Source: Saccoglossus kowalevskii (taxonomy: Eukaryota; Hemichordata; Enteropneusta; Harrimaniidae). Taken from it: a stretch of DNA of 35,371 nt. The DNA is taken from contig NW_003105174.1 in NCBI RefSeq assembly GCF_000003605.2, forward strand, positions 1 through 35,371, given 5' to 3'. The notes under the pieces are model-generated. The model made no database searches, had not been told where the DNA came from, and worked only from the letters and a program-made list of their open reading frames with translations. Numbering within the stretch: the stretch's first letter is position 1; every line of letters starts with the position of its first letter. Positions 1-10,694 of the stretch are shown one piece after another. The position numbers and the translations under genes are program-made.

Positions 1-392
1 GTCACTCCTGTCCAACAACTACACTAGGGTACTACAGAGTAATGTTTACGTCACTCCTGTCCAACAACCACACAAGGGTACTACAGAGTAATGTTTACGT
101 CACTCCTGTCCAACAACTACACTAGGGTACTACAGAGTAATGTTTACGTCACTCCTGTCCAACAACTACACTAGGGTACTACAGAGTAATGTTTACGTCA
201 CTCCTGTCCAACAACCACACAAGCGTACTACAGAGTAATGTTTACGTCACTCCTGTCCAACAACCACACTAGGGTACTACGGAGTAATGTTTACGTCATT
301 CCTGTGCAACAACCGCACTAGGGTACTACGAGATAGTGTTTACGTTCTTCCTGTCCAAAAGCTACACTAAGGTACTGCAGAAAAAAGTTTAC
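1..392. repeat. 49-bp tandem repeat array, about 8 units
   Basis: Units begin at 1, 50, 99, 148, 197, 246, 295 and 344, so the period is exactly 49 bp. The first six units differ by only a few bases. The last two are more diverged and the array fades out near 392. The left end is cut by the window edge, so the true length is unknown. Each well-kept unit carries TGTTTACGTCACTCC, which contains a forkhead-type core (TGTTTAC) next to a CGTCA half-site. I see no coding potential. Confidence 0.95.
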
Positions 393-1679
393 TTACCATG
401 TCAGATTCGGAAATATCATCAAAACTTGCTAAATAGACCTGAACGATATTGAGTACTGCTTCTGACGCTGTTGAATATAATCAGTAAACACGTGGTTTAG
501 TTCTTTTATGTGACAGTGGAGGCTTGGCTTGCTTTAATTGTCGTAAAAGTTGCAGCAACAATCACATGTCCTCATGTGAATTGTGAACTTGATTTGAATA
601 TACCATTGTTTTAGAGTATCACAACCAATTAACAATTAATAGCACTGTGTAGGGTATTTATTCAAATTATTAAATTAACACATTTTTGACTTTTTAACAT
701 CCAATAGTTCGGCTTGATTAAAAAATCAAGTATCATAGCTGCTTACGCAGTTCGCGGTATATGAAGAAATGAAACATAAACATTTGTTTTCGCATTTATC
801 GAACGCATTCAGGTTTGCGGTCCATCCCTTATGCCTTTTCGAATCTCATGAGATTATAAAGCATCGGTGATCACAGAATGTCAGAAAAACGAAATAATGT
901 TGCTGAGTACAAAGTCTGCCACCGTGATTGTTATGCATGCATGCAGGAATACATTGAAATAGCAGTAAAAATCTATTTCTGTATGTGAAGAGTATTTAGG
1001 GCTGTTGGAAATTCCACCTACTTCCAAAGTTCGGTCTAATTCTTTTGTCGTATCCTTCAATGATATCTGCATATAATTGAATTGCGTCCGCTTCTTTGTC
1101 GCTGCGGGAATAACACCAATAATTAGGATACAAGACACACTGATATGGTTATCGTGGCATCCTCGTACTTAGCTTACTGCATAGTTGACAAAACGTCTCA
1201 GTGCAACACGCCGTGTCGGTATAAAGTCAAAGTAGATTGCCTGAGCGAGTACTTTATCATCACTAAACACATGCATTAAAAAGAGCCAACCCTGTTTTGC
1301 GTTAACTGATAACAATATATTAACGTTAATTAATAACAATATACATGGTTACACGCTATAAGCAAGAAAACTTCATCGAAAGTGTTTTTCATCTATTCCT
1401 GTGCATTCTGAAACTATTATATCGCATCTGGTGGTGCTGATAATACGTGCGTTTTCTGAATGACTGATGACCATATATGATGATACGTGCAAGGATAAAC
1501 AATTGGCTGTAATAAATATGCAATATAGACATATAACACAACTATGTGCTGATTATACGTACCAACTTAGCGAATATAGTTTACTAAATCATATTCATAT
1601 ACTATACAATGTCAAACAGCATTATTACATTTTAAAAAACTGTATATCTTTAACCATATTGCATTAGAATGATATTGCA
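393..1679. other. AT-rich sequence, no gene recognised
   Basis: Only short ORFs without recognisable motifs occur here (the longest are 85 codons on minus near 881-1138 and 66 codons on plus near 1467-1667). A short ATGCATGCATGC run lies near 934-945. Nothing supports a gene, an RNA or a transposon domain. Confidence 0.6.
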
Positions 1680-1970
1680 TTAAATAATATAGAAAATATT
1701 TATTATTATACATCCTTCCTCGTAACGCCATAAATTACAGCATGCCGTAATTTTACGGTATTGCACTGGGTATTTTCATCTTACCATATTAGGAAATGCG
1801 AATTTCAAAGATGGAATGATTACACGCGTAAGCGTCCTCTAATTATAAAAAATAAACATGTTATAAACTTTTTTGGATTTCGTCATTACCATGATGTATT
1901 CCTGGTAAGAAAAGATGTATAATAATACGGTTATTACTAGGATACTGCGAAGTAGTATGCAATGGTGTTT
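1680..1970 (+). repeat. Dispersed repeat, copy 1 of an inverted pair (partner 6580-6860)
   Basis: Two blocks match the reverse complement of 6580-6860 in the same order. The first is around 1697-1794 and includes GGTATTGCACTGGGTATTTT and CCATATTAGGA. The second is around 1860-1965 and includes AAAAGATGTATAATAATA. The gap between the blocks is about 60 bp in both copies. The match is strong in short cores and looser elsewhere (roughly 70-75% by eye). This is a dispersed element, or the ends of a larger inverted structure. It has no recognisable coding content. Confidence 0.75.
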
Positions 1971-3288
1971 AGTGTTTCGTTGTGAGAGCGTTCACCGGCG
2001 CGTGTGTATCAAATTTGGGCCAAGCGTCAACAATATTTGCCAGGATGTTTGGGCACTCAAAATGACACATTTATTTTATCTGCAACGACACTGGTGATAA
2101 TAGATAATTTAAAAACTATAAACTTAAAATATACCATTTAATATACACAACTACCTGTTTGAGTGTGTGTCAGAGACTGACGATTTGTTGCACCCCTCCC
2201 CTACTTTTTCACATGAAATACACTACTTTATATGTAGAAGTTCTCCTACATCCAAAATGTACCAAAAGCTGGACAGCTTCACTAGCGGTGTTCATGGTGG
2301 CATGCGTTAGGACACATATGCGCTACCGAAGTGATGAATGACGAAAAATGAAAAAAAAAATTAAATAATTCAACATAAAAACGCACAACACACACAGGCG
2401 CACACAAACTGAAATGTCAAATAAAAAATATCAAAGCAGCACTTTACTTTTATTTATTTGTCCATTCAAACATAATTTATATTTTTCATTTTGCGTTCGT
2501 CTCTGTGATCCGTACGACACGCACCTACTCACCGATATTTTCAATTACTTGCAAATAATGAAATGAACAAAAATAAAAGAATAGATACTGTGACACGTTT
2601 ACACACCGGCTTCAGTCCTAACATTCATTCAAAAATATCAATCTAGAGGAGATGGGTGAAAGGTGAAAACAAAAAATATGTATTTTGTTTGCACTCCGTG
2701 TTATAACACGCTATCTTACAATGCACTCAATGTTTCACTAACCAAACCTATTGTGAATGAACAGTACGTGATCAAGTTCATTTTAGAAACCCATACATAC
2801 ACTGCAACCATAGCCACATGCGTGTGGTGTTTGCGTTGAATAAAGAAACAAAGATTCGTGGAAACAATAACGCAACGTATCTGAAGTATCAGTTTAGTGG
2901 ACATTAAGTACAGTGGTGATTCCTTTTCATACTAGTGAATAAAGGGGAATGTTGTTTTTTTCTAATCATATCCAGATATAATTGAATTGAAACAGCCAGC
3001 TAGCACATTGCATTTTACGATTTAATGATGGTTCATAGTTAGTGTTTTACACGGTAGTATAAAATGAGGTCATCATTTCTTATTGTTGCAGCTGGTTTAT
3101 GAATGGAAGGTTTGCATTAATGAGGTCAATTCGGACCATAGGATGTCAATTTCATAACAATCGTGTTCAGGTACATTTAGTAGAGAACTGTGAACCTTAT
3201 TGATTACCAATTCTTTCTAATATGTACATATGAACATTTTCAAAATAACGATTAAATAAATGTTAGAGTATTTTTTAACATTTAATTG
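1971..3288. other. AT-rich sequence, no gene recognised
   Basis: It holds only short ORFs without motifs (60 to 62 codons) and several A-rich runs near 2345-2365 and 2400-2430. I see no splice-bounded exon, repeat unit or RNA signature. Confidence 0.55.
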
Positions 3289-4032
3289 TCAACTCGTGGC
3301 TGCTGTCAAGATTTAACTGTAAACTCGGTGTTGCTGCCTAGATTTGATTGTAAACTCGGTGTTGCTGTTAAGATATAATTGTAAACTCGGTGTTGCTGTC
3401 AAGATTTAATTGTAAACTCGGTGTTGCTGCCAGGATTTAATTGTAAACTCGGTGTTCCTGGCAAGATTTATTTGTAAACTCGGTGTTGCTGTCAAGATTT
3501 AATTGTAAACTCGGTTTTGCTGTCAACATTTAATTGTAAACTCGGTGTTGCTGTTAAGATTTAATTGTAAACTCGGTGTTGCTGTTAAGATTTAATTGTA
3601 AACTCGGTGTTGCTGTCAAGATTTAATTGTAAACTCGGTGTTGCTGTCAAGATTTAATTGTAAACTCAGTGTTCCTGTAAAGATTTAATTGTAAACTCGG
3701 TGTTGCTGTTAAGATTTAATTGTAAACTCAGTGTTCCTGGCAAGATTTAATTGTAAACTCGGTGTTCCTGTCAAGATTTAATTGTAAACTCGGTGTTCCT
3801 GGCAAGATTTAATTGTAAACTCGGTGTTCCTGTCAAGATTTAATTGTAAACTCGGTGTTCCTGGCAAGATTTAATTGTAAACTCGGTGTTCCTGGCAAGA
3901 TTTAATTGTAAACTCGGTGCTGCTGTTAAGATTTAATTGTAAACTCAGTGTTCCTGTCAAGATTCAATTGTAAACTCGGTGTTGCTGTTAAGATTTAATT
4001 GTAAACTCGGGGTTTCTGTCAGGGTTTAATTG
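3289..4032. repeat. 31-bp satellite, 24 units in perfect phase
   Basis: The unit is about taaactcggtgttgctgtc followed by aagatttaattg, 31 bp. The array runs from 3289 to 4032, which is exactly 24 x 31 bp, so no unit carries an indel. Variation is confined to a few positions: gttgctgtt, gttgctgtc, gttcctgtc and gttcctggc. The gttcctggc and gttcctgtc types alternate between about 3725 and 3900, which hints at a two-unit higher-order repeat spread by unequal exchange. The first and last units are the most diverged, as expected at array edges. The unit length is not a multiple of three and no ORF spans the array. Confidence 0.97.
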
Positions 4033-4794
4033 TTAACTGGTGTTTGATATATTGGTAAATGTTGATTAAACTATCTGCAAGAAATTGTTTATTCGTGGAA
4101 ATGTTAAAGTCTGCTGTAAAGTTCAGTGTTTCTTTGCAATATACAAGGTAAATAAATGTTGTCAGAATCATACTTCAGGAATAGCGTTCATTTTAATCTA
4201 GTCATTTCTATATATTAGCATTCCATTGATGTAATCCGTGTGTGCCCTAGAATTTATTATATATCTATAGAATTTGATTTGACGGACATACTTATATATG
4301 CTTTCTTTGTGTAGTTCAAACAATTCCGATAGTCGGTAACATCTGTTGGTGACGTTATTCAAATCGTCTCTTCTCTTCTCATCGCATGGCACAGCCACGT
4401 TACCACACGTTCTATTCAGTTTCAAACTAGTTCCCATGGAAATAACATAACCTAACATAACATAACATATTCGGTTACTTTAAAGTGATTTATGTTTGTG
4501 CTTATGTGACAAAAATCAGTATTTTAACTATTACAAATATAATGAACAACGAGTGTAAAATGCATTGTTTGCTTACACGAATTTCGAACCAGCCATGCGT
4601 GGCGACTGTAGTCCTTCAGGGTAAATTGTGAAAAATTTGAACGCACTACAAATTGTTGTTATATTGCCGAGTGAAAATTCCCATAACAAATAGCAAAAAG
4701 CAATTAAAAATCGAGGTACTAGAGGCGTCTCGAATACCGGTTTAGTGGTGGCCATGTGTTATAGTGTGGTCAAAATAACCGGCGTTATTGGATT
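4033..4794. other. AT-rich sequence with a short AACAT pentamer run
   Basis: Between about 4443 and 4468 there is a short AACAT/AACCT pentamer run. The minus-strand ORFs here (86 and 60 codons) show no known motif. No gene can be supported. Confidence 0.5.
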
Positions 4795-5035
4795 CAGTCT
4801 ACTACGCGGAAATGGGGTCAGACTACGATGTAGAAGTGGGGTCAGACTACTAATTGGGGTCAGACTATGTTTAAGTGGGGGGGGGGGGGTCAGACTACCA
4901 TACGGGAGTCTAGTTAGACTGCTATGTTCAAGTGGGATCTGACCACCATGTAGTCACGGTAGTGGGTTCAGCCTACCATGTGGGAGTGTCGTCAGACTGC
5001 TATGTTTAAGTAGGAGTCAGATTACCATGTAAAAG
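4795..5035. repeat. Degenerate G-rich minisatellite with a 13-base G run
   Basis: The motif GGGGTCAGACTAC recurs in varied form about every 25-40 bp (for example near 4813, 4839, 4856, 4890, 4912, 4967 and 4990), usually followed by a variant of atgtttaagtggg. A run of 13 G lies at 4877-4889. The 65-codon plus ORF here (4745-4942) is a by-product of the repeat (its translation repeats VRL) and is not called as a gene. Confidence 0.75.
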
Positions 5036-6311
5036 TTCACATAGAACCCTCAAAGCGAAAGAACATGGTATTGTCTTTATTATATATCAATGAACAGTAC
5101 GCAGTTAAATGTGCGGTAATTATAAAATGTCGTAGTGGCACTTTGACTGCGACTAACATACAATTACTTAGATTTGGTGAGAATTAAATAAATCAGGTCA
5201 GTTTCTGACGGTTGCTATGGCGATTTAGGAACATATTGAAATTAGGAAAAGGTCAATCTATAGTTGAATGCCAGCTTGGGTAGTGGGAGTCAATGTCAAA
5301 AAAGGATTTACATAAAAGCAATTGCAAATAACAAACGTATTCCCCAGTAATGATTTGTTTTTGCTTCGTTGGTGTATGTTATCCAACCACCCATGAATGC
5401 GTAAGAGATTGTTTGAGAGGACAATGTTCGAATATGAATATAATACAAATTTAAAATATTTGTATTAGTAATAGATGTGTGATATTATTGACACCCACCT
5501 TATTTCTGAAACAGACTGAGTATCGGAGAACATCGTACTCAGTATAATTATCTCGAACGATAAAACCAACCACGATGTCCGTAAGAGAACCATTGTACTA
5601 TATAGGTTCAATTGTAGCGTAATATCTACGTTCAATATATCGGATTTTGTACACTGTCATGGGAATACATGACTAACAGCTATGACGCCTCACGTAAATT
5701 ATCTTTCAGCTGTCTATTCCGCTTTGTGAATTTCATTTTTCCATACCCATGGTGCAATATGTTGGTGAGTGTGTGCGTTTTTCTCCGTAAGTGGCGCTGT
5801 TGCCATGAGCATTGTTTCTCGTATGCAGAAGCAGTTTTGCCAGTGTGATTGTGTGTATGTATGTTTTGTGATGAGGTCAATGCAGATATTCGATATCCAA
5901 ATGTGTTTGATATGTTGTGAAATATATTCGACCCAAATCATTACAATGTGTATGATCTAACAGAAAAATACAAATTCTGCCAATCCAAGCTGAGCTTTAA
6001 TTTACCACTATTATCGACAATGGAGCTAGTTTCGAGGCCCAACAAATGATTTCGGCCACGTTAGCCACGTGAAAAAATCATCACCTACTGCCAGGACATG
6101 AACTGTTCAAAGCTATATGATACTGATCTTTTACGATTTTTGTAACAGTTACCTTAATTTTAGCTCATTAGAAGCACTGTCACCAATGTAGTGGTTATGT
6201 GACTGTGATGTATATAATTGGTCAGCTCTCAAGTACGCAAACAAGGTAGAACAAACATATACATATTAGAAAACAAATCATTTATCGCCTTCATGTTCAG
6301 TCTGTGTAAGT
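5036..6311. other. No gene recognised
   Basis: Overlapping ORFs of 60-75 codons on both strands near 5680-5960 are mutual shadows and show no protein motif. I see no repeat array, RNA gene or transposon domain in this stretch. Confidence 0.5.
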
Positions 6312-6423
6312 GATACAGTGGCGGTGGCACAGGGGGGGGGGGTGCTAGTAAGGTCGCGTCTCCGGCGGAAGTTGGTGATCTCGCCCCCTCATGTAAAATT
6401 TCGTGTCACCGCCGCCTCTGTGA
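6312..6423. mobile_element. Short nonautonomous repeat with GC-rich inverted ends and an internal G run
   Basis: The left end (near ATACAGTGGCGGTGGCACA) and the right end (GTGTCACCGCCGCCTCTGTG) are imperfect inverted complements, giving an element of about 110 bp. Its right part (GTGATCTCGCCCCC, then AAAATTTCGTGTCACCGCC) resembles the right ends of the elements at 12233-12427 and 23655-23758. An 11-base G run sits at 6332-6342. It is read as a MITE- or SINE-like family member. No protein is encoded. Confidence 0.6.
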
Positions 6424-6579
6424 TATTAGCATAATAATAGCCGGGGATCTTAATACTAGCACAGCATCTGATCAAAGTCGATTATAGTATTAATGGTGAT
6501 AGTATGAGGTTATTACAGACAGTATGCCCTCGCATCGACCTTCTCTGCACGTCAGTCGATATTTCCGCCGTACTGTCTT

Positions 6580-6860
6580 CGTACATACTTTTCGGTATTC
6601 TCGCAATGACCTTATTATTATACATCTTTTCCTCCCAATGATACATAGGAGTACCGATATCCAAAAAGTTTAGAACAGATTTAGCGAATTTATTTGTGTG
6701 GAGTCCTGTCAAACCCTGGGGCTGCCATGTTTATTTGTTTATTATTATTACAATATCCTAATATGGTAGGATGAAAATACCCAGTGCAATACCGCAAACT
6801 TACGTCACACTGTAACGTATGGCATTACGTTGACAGATGTATAATAATAATAAATTAGTA
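6580..6860 (-). repeat. Dispersed repeat, copy 2 of an inverted pair (partner 1680-1970)
   Basis: Read on the minus strand, this stretch aligns with 1680-1970. It shares a TTTATTATTATACATC region, the core GGTATTGCACTGGGTATTTT, CCATATTAGGA, and after about 60 bp AAAAGATGTATAATAATA. A 76-codon minus ORF covers part of it. The matching plus ORF in copy 1 shares only a short MYNN-type string, so there may have been a coding remnant, but it cannot be identified. Confidence 0.75.
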
Positions 6861-7410
6861 AATTCCCTTATCCTGACTTGGATACTTTTGAACGCTATTG
6901 GCGCTTATGTGGATAAACTGGCTGCACCACATATTTAGGAAACGGCGTTCCTATATCCACATGAATGAAGGTCGGCAAGGGGTATTTTTGTAAGCTGTAA
7001 TCAATTGTTTTTATTTTTGTAATAATGTAAATTCGTAGACATGGGCAAGTTGAAAATTTAAATCAGCTATTTTATTCGTCCGTATTTTTTTCATTTTCAA
7101 CATTAAATGTCGTAATTCAAACGCAATTTCCGATTCTTAAACACAAATTATCAAATATATTATAAAAATGTTAAATGTAATTAGAAATTTACTTTATCTG
7201 TAAATGGAACTTTCGTATTATTTCCTGTAGCCTGTACCAGGTATCCCCCTTATCCCCTCCATGGATAGAATGGGCTGAGACACTTAGGAAGTACACGATT
7301 ATGGTCGTGACACAGATAAATATTTATGAGTGAAGAACTATTTGCTCATTATTCTGTAGTGAACTTCTGATGGAACTTTGGAATTGATGCTTTATTCAAT
7401 TGAAAAAAAT
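6861..7410. other. No gene recognised
   Basis: This is AT-rich sequence with a pyrimidine-rich patch near 7231-7262. No ORF, tandem repeat or RNA signature stands out. Confidence 0.5.
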
Positions 7411-7417
7411 AATTGTG

Positions 7418-7495
7418 TCAACCAATGGGAGAAGGGCTTGTAAACCGTTAATATTGCAGTATATAAGTCTTTCTCTGATTAGTTATTCATTTTGT
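7418..7495 (+). promoter_or_regulatory. Possible CCAAT/TATA core promoter
   Basis: A CCAAT motif near 7420 is followed about 40 bp later by TATATAAG near 7461, a reasonable spacing for a plus-strand RNA polymerase II promoter. A 65-codon ORF without recognisable motif starts near 7492, close to where transcription would begin. In AT-rich DNA this arrangement can occur by chance. Confidence 0.25.
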
Positions 7496-7740
7496 GCGAT
7501 ATGAATTCAAACTGCTATTGTAGTAGGTCGGATCGGGCTGTAGTAGGTCAGATGGGCTTTCGAAATGAAATAAAAAATAAACACTTGAATATCATTTGCA
7601 TGTTATTTGTTTCTACTGACTTGGGGAAGACAATGTACAAGAGAATTGCAGACAGTGATGGTACACAGACTGTGAAAGGAGTCTCATAGCTATAGGTATG
7701 CTTGTATAACAGTTTAATTATCTTCTTATTAACGTTATAT

Positions 7741-8470
7741 CATGTATCCGGGATCGTCACGTTCGCAAACCTTCTAACCGCAAAGACACACACACAGATG
7801 TAATTCGTGTCAACCTCTAGTTTCAGTCGCTCGTGGAGAACTGACCAAAACTACTTTATTCACTTTCCAAACCACCGTACCTTACATGGAAGTTTAAGAT
7901 CTCGAGGCGTGGCCTCCACACATTCCACTCATGTAGCCAATCACACGAAGTATTTAACACGTCATAATATACTTGATTAATTGTTCCCTATATTGGGAGG
8001 CTACTCCTATAACAACTGTCAGAAATAACAGTCCGTCAGCAAAGTTCATATCTGTAATTAGTTCCAATCACTGACTCGATTTTATGTCTAGAACTTTGTA
8101 TAAGTCTAATAATAACAGGTTTTGAGCGAGCGTTTACAGATCTCCCAGGCCTTTCACTGGGAACCAATTACCAAGCCGTAATCAGTAAATGTTGTTATAT
8201 TTGCCAAAAAGCGGACCAATATCTAAACACATAGAAATATAATCATGACACTTTCCTCCTGTCAAACTTCACATATGCCTCCCGGCATAACACGTTCACA
8301 AATCGAAGATATCGTTATTCCCTCAACACTCGTCAAGTAGGTTAAATATAATATTAATACAAAGGTATAATTTCAAATATGTAAAAACACAATGATTAAG
8401 TATAAGGGTTATAAGTCTAAATACAATGGTTATAAGTCCAAATACAATGGTTATAAGTCTAAATATCCTA
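7741..8470. mobile_element. Long dispersed repeat, copy 1 (blocks A and B), LTR-like
   Basis: Block A (7741-8110) aligns with 28485-28985. Landmarks include ACTTTATTCA, AGCCAATCACAC, ACACGTCATA, AACTGTCAGAAATA and GTAATTAGTTCCAA. Block B (about 8225-8470) aligns with 26845-27055 through ATGCCTCCCGGCATAA and GATTAAGTA. Identity is about 70-75% by eye. Neither copy codes for a recognisable protein. On the minus strand, block B lies directly downstream of the env relic, so the simplest reading is the 3' LTR or 3' region of that element. No terminal TG/CA or target duplication could be fixed. Confidence 0.65.
8407..8469. repeat. 21-bp tandem repeat, 3 units
   Basis: The unit ggttataagtctaaatacaa plus t (21 bp) starts at 8407, 8428 and 8449. 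The corresponding place in the second copy of the long repeat (about 27000-27055) has related but decayed units, so the array was present in the ancestral element. Confidence 0.85.
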
Positions 8471-8975
8471 CACTTACATGGAGAGGTTACTAGTACATCA
8501 CCTGTTCACTAATATTCAGCATTTGCTTCCCTATTATGCATATCAACAATCATCTCACGCGGAATTTCAGTATACATCTCATAATTCCCTACACTTTCTA
8601 CGACATTGCACACACTATCTTTCCATTTTTGGACAGTGTCACCCTAATGGCCCTGGGCAAGGGAGTCACACGCTCTTTATTATTAATCATATATTTCAAA
8701 TCATCCCATTCAATATTCAACACAGAAGTGAACATACCTCGTTCGATAGTCAGATTTTCAATTCTGGTCGTTTTACAAAAGTTAATTGACTGAGGGAAAC
8801 ATGGAAGGTCATGACATTAACTAAAACATAAAATTGGTTGTTCAATATTTCTAGTACGGGGTAATTAAGGGGCACGATATATTATAGAACGATTGCGATA
8901 GCATGTACACAACCAAATAATCACCAAGGCCAATATGAACCCTGAAAACAACAAAATTTAAATTAGGGTTTCATT
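8471..8975. other. Sequence between env relic and block B, no gene recognised
   Basis: On the minus strand this lies after the env transmembrane segment and before block B, so it would be the 3' untranslated part of the env-bearing element. Two overlapping plus ORFs (103 codons at 8478-8789 and 85 codons at 8536-8793) have no recognised motif and are probably chance. Confidence 0.4.
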
Positions 8976-9746
8976 TCAAAGTTGGATCACGGAATTCTTC
9001 AAATCTTGCAAGGGATGGCCAGTGGTTAAATCGTTTACTGGCAAATATAATGTTTTAGCCCGAGCCATGGGAATAGTTGCAATCAATATATCCAGGGTTC
9101 TCACTTTACAAATCGTATATACTGACAAGATTATTGACACCGCACATATAATAGCTAGTATGGTTTCAATTATAGTGACAGATTTGACCTCCAGGAATGG
9201 TATTTCAGAAATTTCATTCAACGTATCACTGACTAACTTGTCCGCAGTGGAATAGTAAATTGATTTTTTTTTTCAATAAGTCCGCCGTCTTGTTAAAATC
9301 GCGCGTCAGAACGCACAATTTTATCCAGATTCCCTCTATTAATCGTTATATACACAGCGTACAACCTTTAATGGGTTCTGGATTTCTATCCCCGCATTTC
9401 ATTAACCATTTCGTATTATTGCTATTCACTAAGACATTTCCATCTTCTACTTCAAGAACCTTCGGATCGTGCACAGGATTAATTATTAAATCTATTTTAC
9501 ATTTATTTAGGGCCTTCGTGCACGATAATTTGCGCATATTTATTATGGTAATTCCGAAATACTTCGTGCGTCCGTAATTGTCACACGCGACGTAATATTA
9601 CCGTAATTGGTATAGTACAGGTGTGATGGTTCAAATACCAAAATGGCAACAGTAACATAAAGACTTCCCTTGCGGCGATGATAACATACGAACACGGAGC
9701 CAACAGATGAGGTTTCAACTGGTACTGGTATTATTATACTCTGCAA
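8976..9746 (-). pseudogene. env: Envelope glycoprotein relic, C-terminal half (baculovirus-F/errantivirus type)
   Basis: Three broken minus-strand frames follow each other: 9746-9543, 9537-9346 and 9221-8976. The middle one is Cys-rich, with a conserved-looking stretch (VLVNSNNTKWLMKCG, then IKGCTLC) that fits the region ahead of the membrane anchor in F-like envelope proteins. The last one has a hydrophobic helix (ETILAIICAVSIILSVYTIC, about residues 19-38) followed by a basic KVR, as in a class I fusion glycoprotein anchored near its C-terminus. Between 9346 and 9221 a stop codon and a further frame break are needed to keep reading. It is not functional as it stands. The family call rests on the whole layout together with 10085-10690 and is an inference from motifs, not a search result. 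Confidence 0.62.
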
Positions 9747-9857
9747 ACATCAAGTACAATAACTCGGTAAAACTCCACTACTCCAATAACTAGATACTTG
9801 AACTCCAATACAATTCAACGAGATCTCCGATCTGATCTCAGTGCTGAACAACTCCCC

Positions 9858-9865
9858 TATATATA
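9858..9865 (-). promoter_or_regulatory. TATA box TATATATA
   Basis: On minus it reads GTATATATAGGGG, a good TATA context. It lies about 65 bp downstream of the nearer heat-shock element. A separate TATAAATA on the plus strand sits at 9877-9884, so transcription toward either side is conceivable. Confidence 0.5.
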
Positions 9866-9930
9866 CCCACATTGTCTATAAATAGACCATTACATCAGCA
9901 TACATAATGAGTCTGGAACTAACTACAAAT

Positions 9931-9943
9931 TTCTAGAATGTTC
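9931..9943. promoter_or_regulatory. Perfect heat-shock element TTCTAGAATGTTC
   Basis: It fits the consensus TTC-nn-GAA-nn-TTC at all nine fixed positions. That arrangement would bind one HSF trimer. It is 50 bp from the second element of the same form. Confidence 0.6.
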
Positions 9944-9992
9944 CATTACCTATTCAACCAGTTTCTAAAAATTCCACCTAGACACAGTACGG

Positions 9993-10005
9993 TTCTAGAA
10001 CATTC
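9993..10005. promoter_or_regulatory. Perfect heat-shock element TTCTAGAACATTC
   Basis: It fits TTC-nn-GAA-nn-TTC at all nine fixed positions. A weaker version with one damaged box lies between the two elements near 9963-9975. Confidence 0.6.
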
Positions 10006-10084
10006 TCAGTCACACGGAAGTGGTAAACAAGTCGTATGCGACAGTAATTCGCTGTATCATCATCAAAATGTTGAGGCTTACCAC

Positions 10085-10690
10085 CTAAATCACGAGGGGC
10101 ATAGGTAGGGCTATCACTTTATACACTTTGAATATATCATTCTTTATTGTTATGTAGATTTTAACCTTCATGTACACGTTTTTGTCTGAGCGCCGGAATG
10201 TCATTTTCGCATTATGATAATAGTAATCTGGATCAGAATATGCCAAATCAAAAATAGGGTAATTTCTTTGTACATTCTTTCTTAACGCTTTTAAAGCATT
10301 CTCCAACACCTTTGGTTTGACTAACTGAATTTGCAACTTTTCTTGTAATAACTTGTCAATCGAGCCGACTATATAGTTTGTTTCTCTCTCAAGTAACTGC
10401 AATGTCGGCAGTCGCTGATAAGCATATCGAACGCCGTTCATAATTTATTTCTTTTTCTAACGCATTTTGCATGAGCTCCATGTTATTCAACTGCTCTCTC
10501 CATTGTGATAAACTAGATACAATCGAATAAATTGCTTCATGGTTTTCTTTAATCCCACTTAGAACATTATCTATTCTCTTATTTGCTGTGAACACATTCA
10601 AATTTAAATCTTCTTCATATGCGACAATTTGGTTCGTCATAGCCTCGGTGCACGCGGAGCTTTCTAACGCCTCTACATGCCATTTTAAAA
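10085..10690 (-). pseudogene. env: Envelope glycoprotein relic, N-terminal to middle part
   Basis: The frame 10640-10389 (open in frame back to about 10690) and the frame 10441-10085 overlap and need one frameshift between them. The first has a long helical stretch with heptad-like spacing (region NKRIDNVLSGIKENHEAIYS), as in the coiled coil after a fusion peptide. The second has KLQIQLVKPKVLENALKAL and ends with VYMKVKIYITIKND, then FKVYKVIALPMPL. This is the pattern of F-like/errantivirus Env, where a beta strand leads into a YK-PxP segment. No signal peptide, furin site or fusion peptide is visible, because the N-terminal part is missing and the pol linker joins directly at about 10690. 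It is not functional. Confidence 0.6.
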
Positions 10691-10694
10691 TATT

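Larger units (their letters stand above)
9750..10084 (-). promoter_or_regulatory. Noncoding block splitting env: heat-shock elements plus TATA, solo-LTR-like
   Basis: About 335 bp of noncoding sequence separates the two halves of the env relic. Read on the minus strand it holds two perfect three-box heat-shock elements (9993-10005 and 9931-9943), then a TATA box (9865-9858), then an initiator-like TCAGAT about 32 bp further on (A near 9833). That order matches U3-to-R of an LTR or a heat-inducible promoter. I could not find convincing TG/CA ends or a target duplication, so whether it is an inserted solo LTR remains open. Confidence 0.5.

Noticed and set aside
4443-4468. AACAT pentamers as a telomeric or satellite array
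   Set aside because: Too short and irregular. It is kept only as a note in the surrounding region.
8478-8793. Two overlapping plus ORFs (103 and 85 codons)
   Set aside because: No motif, overlapping in two frames, located in the likely 3' untranslated part of the env-bearing element.
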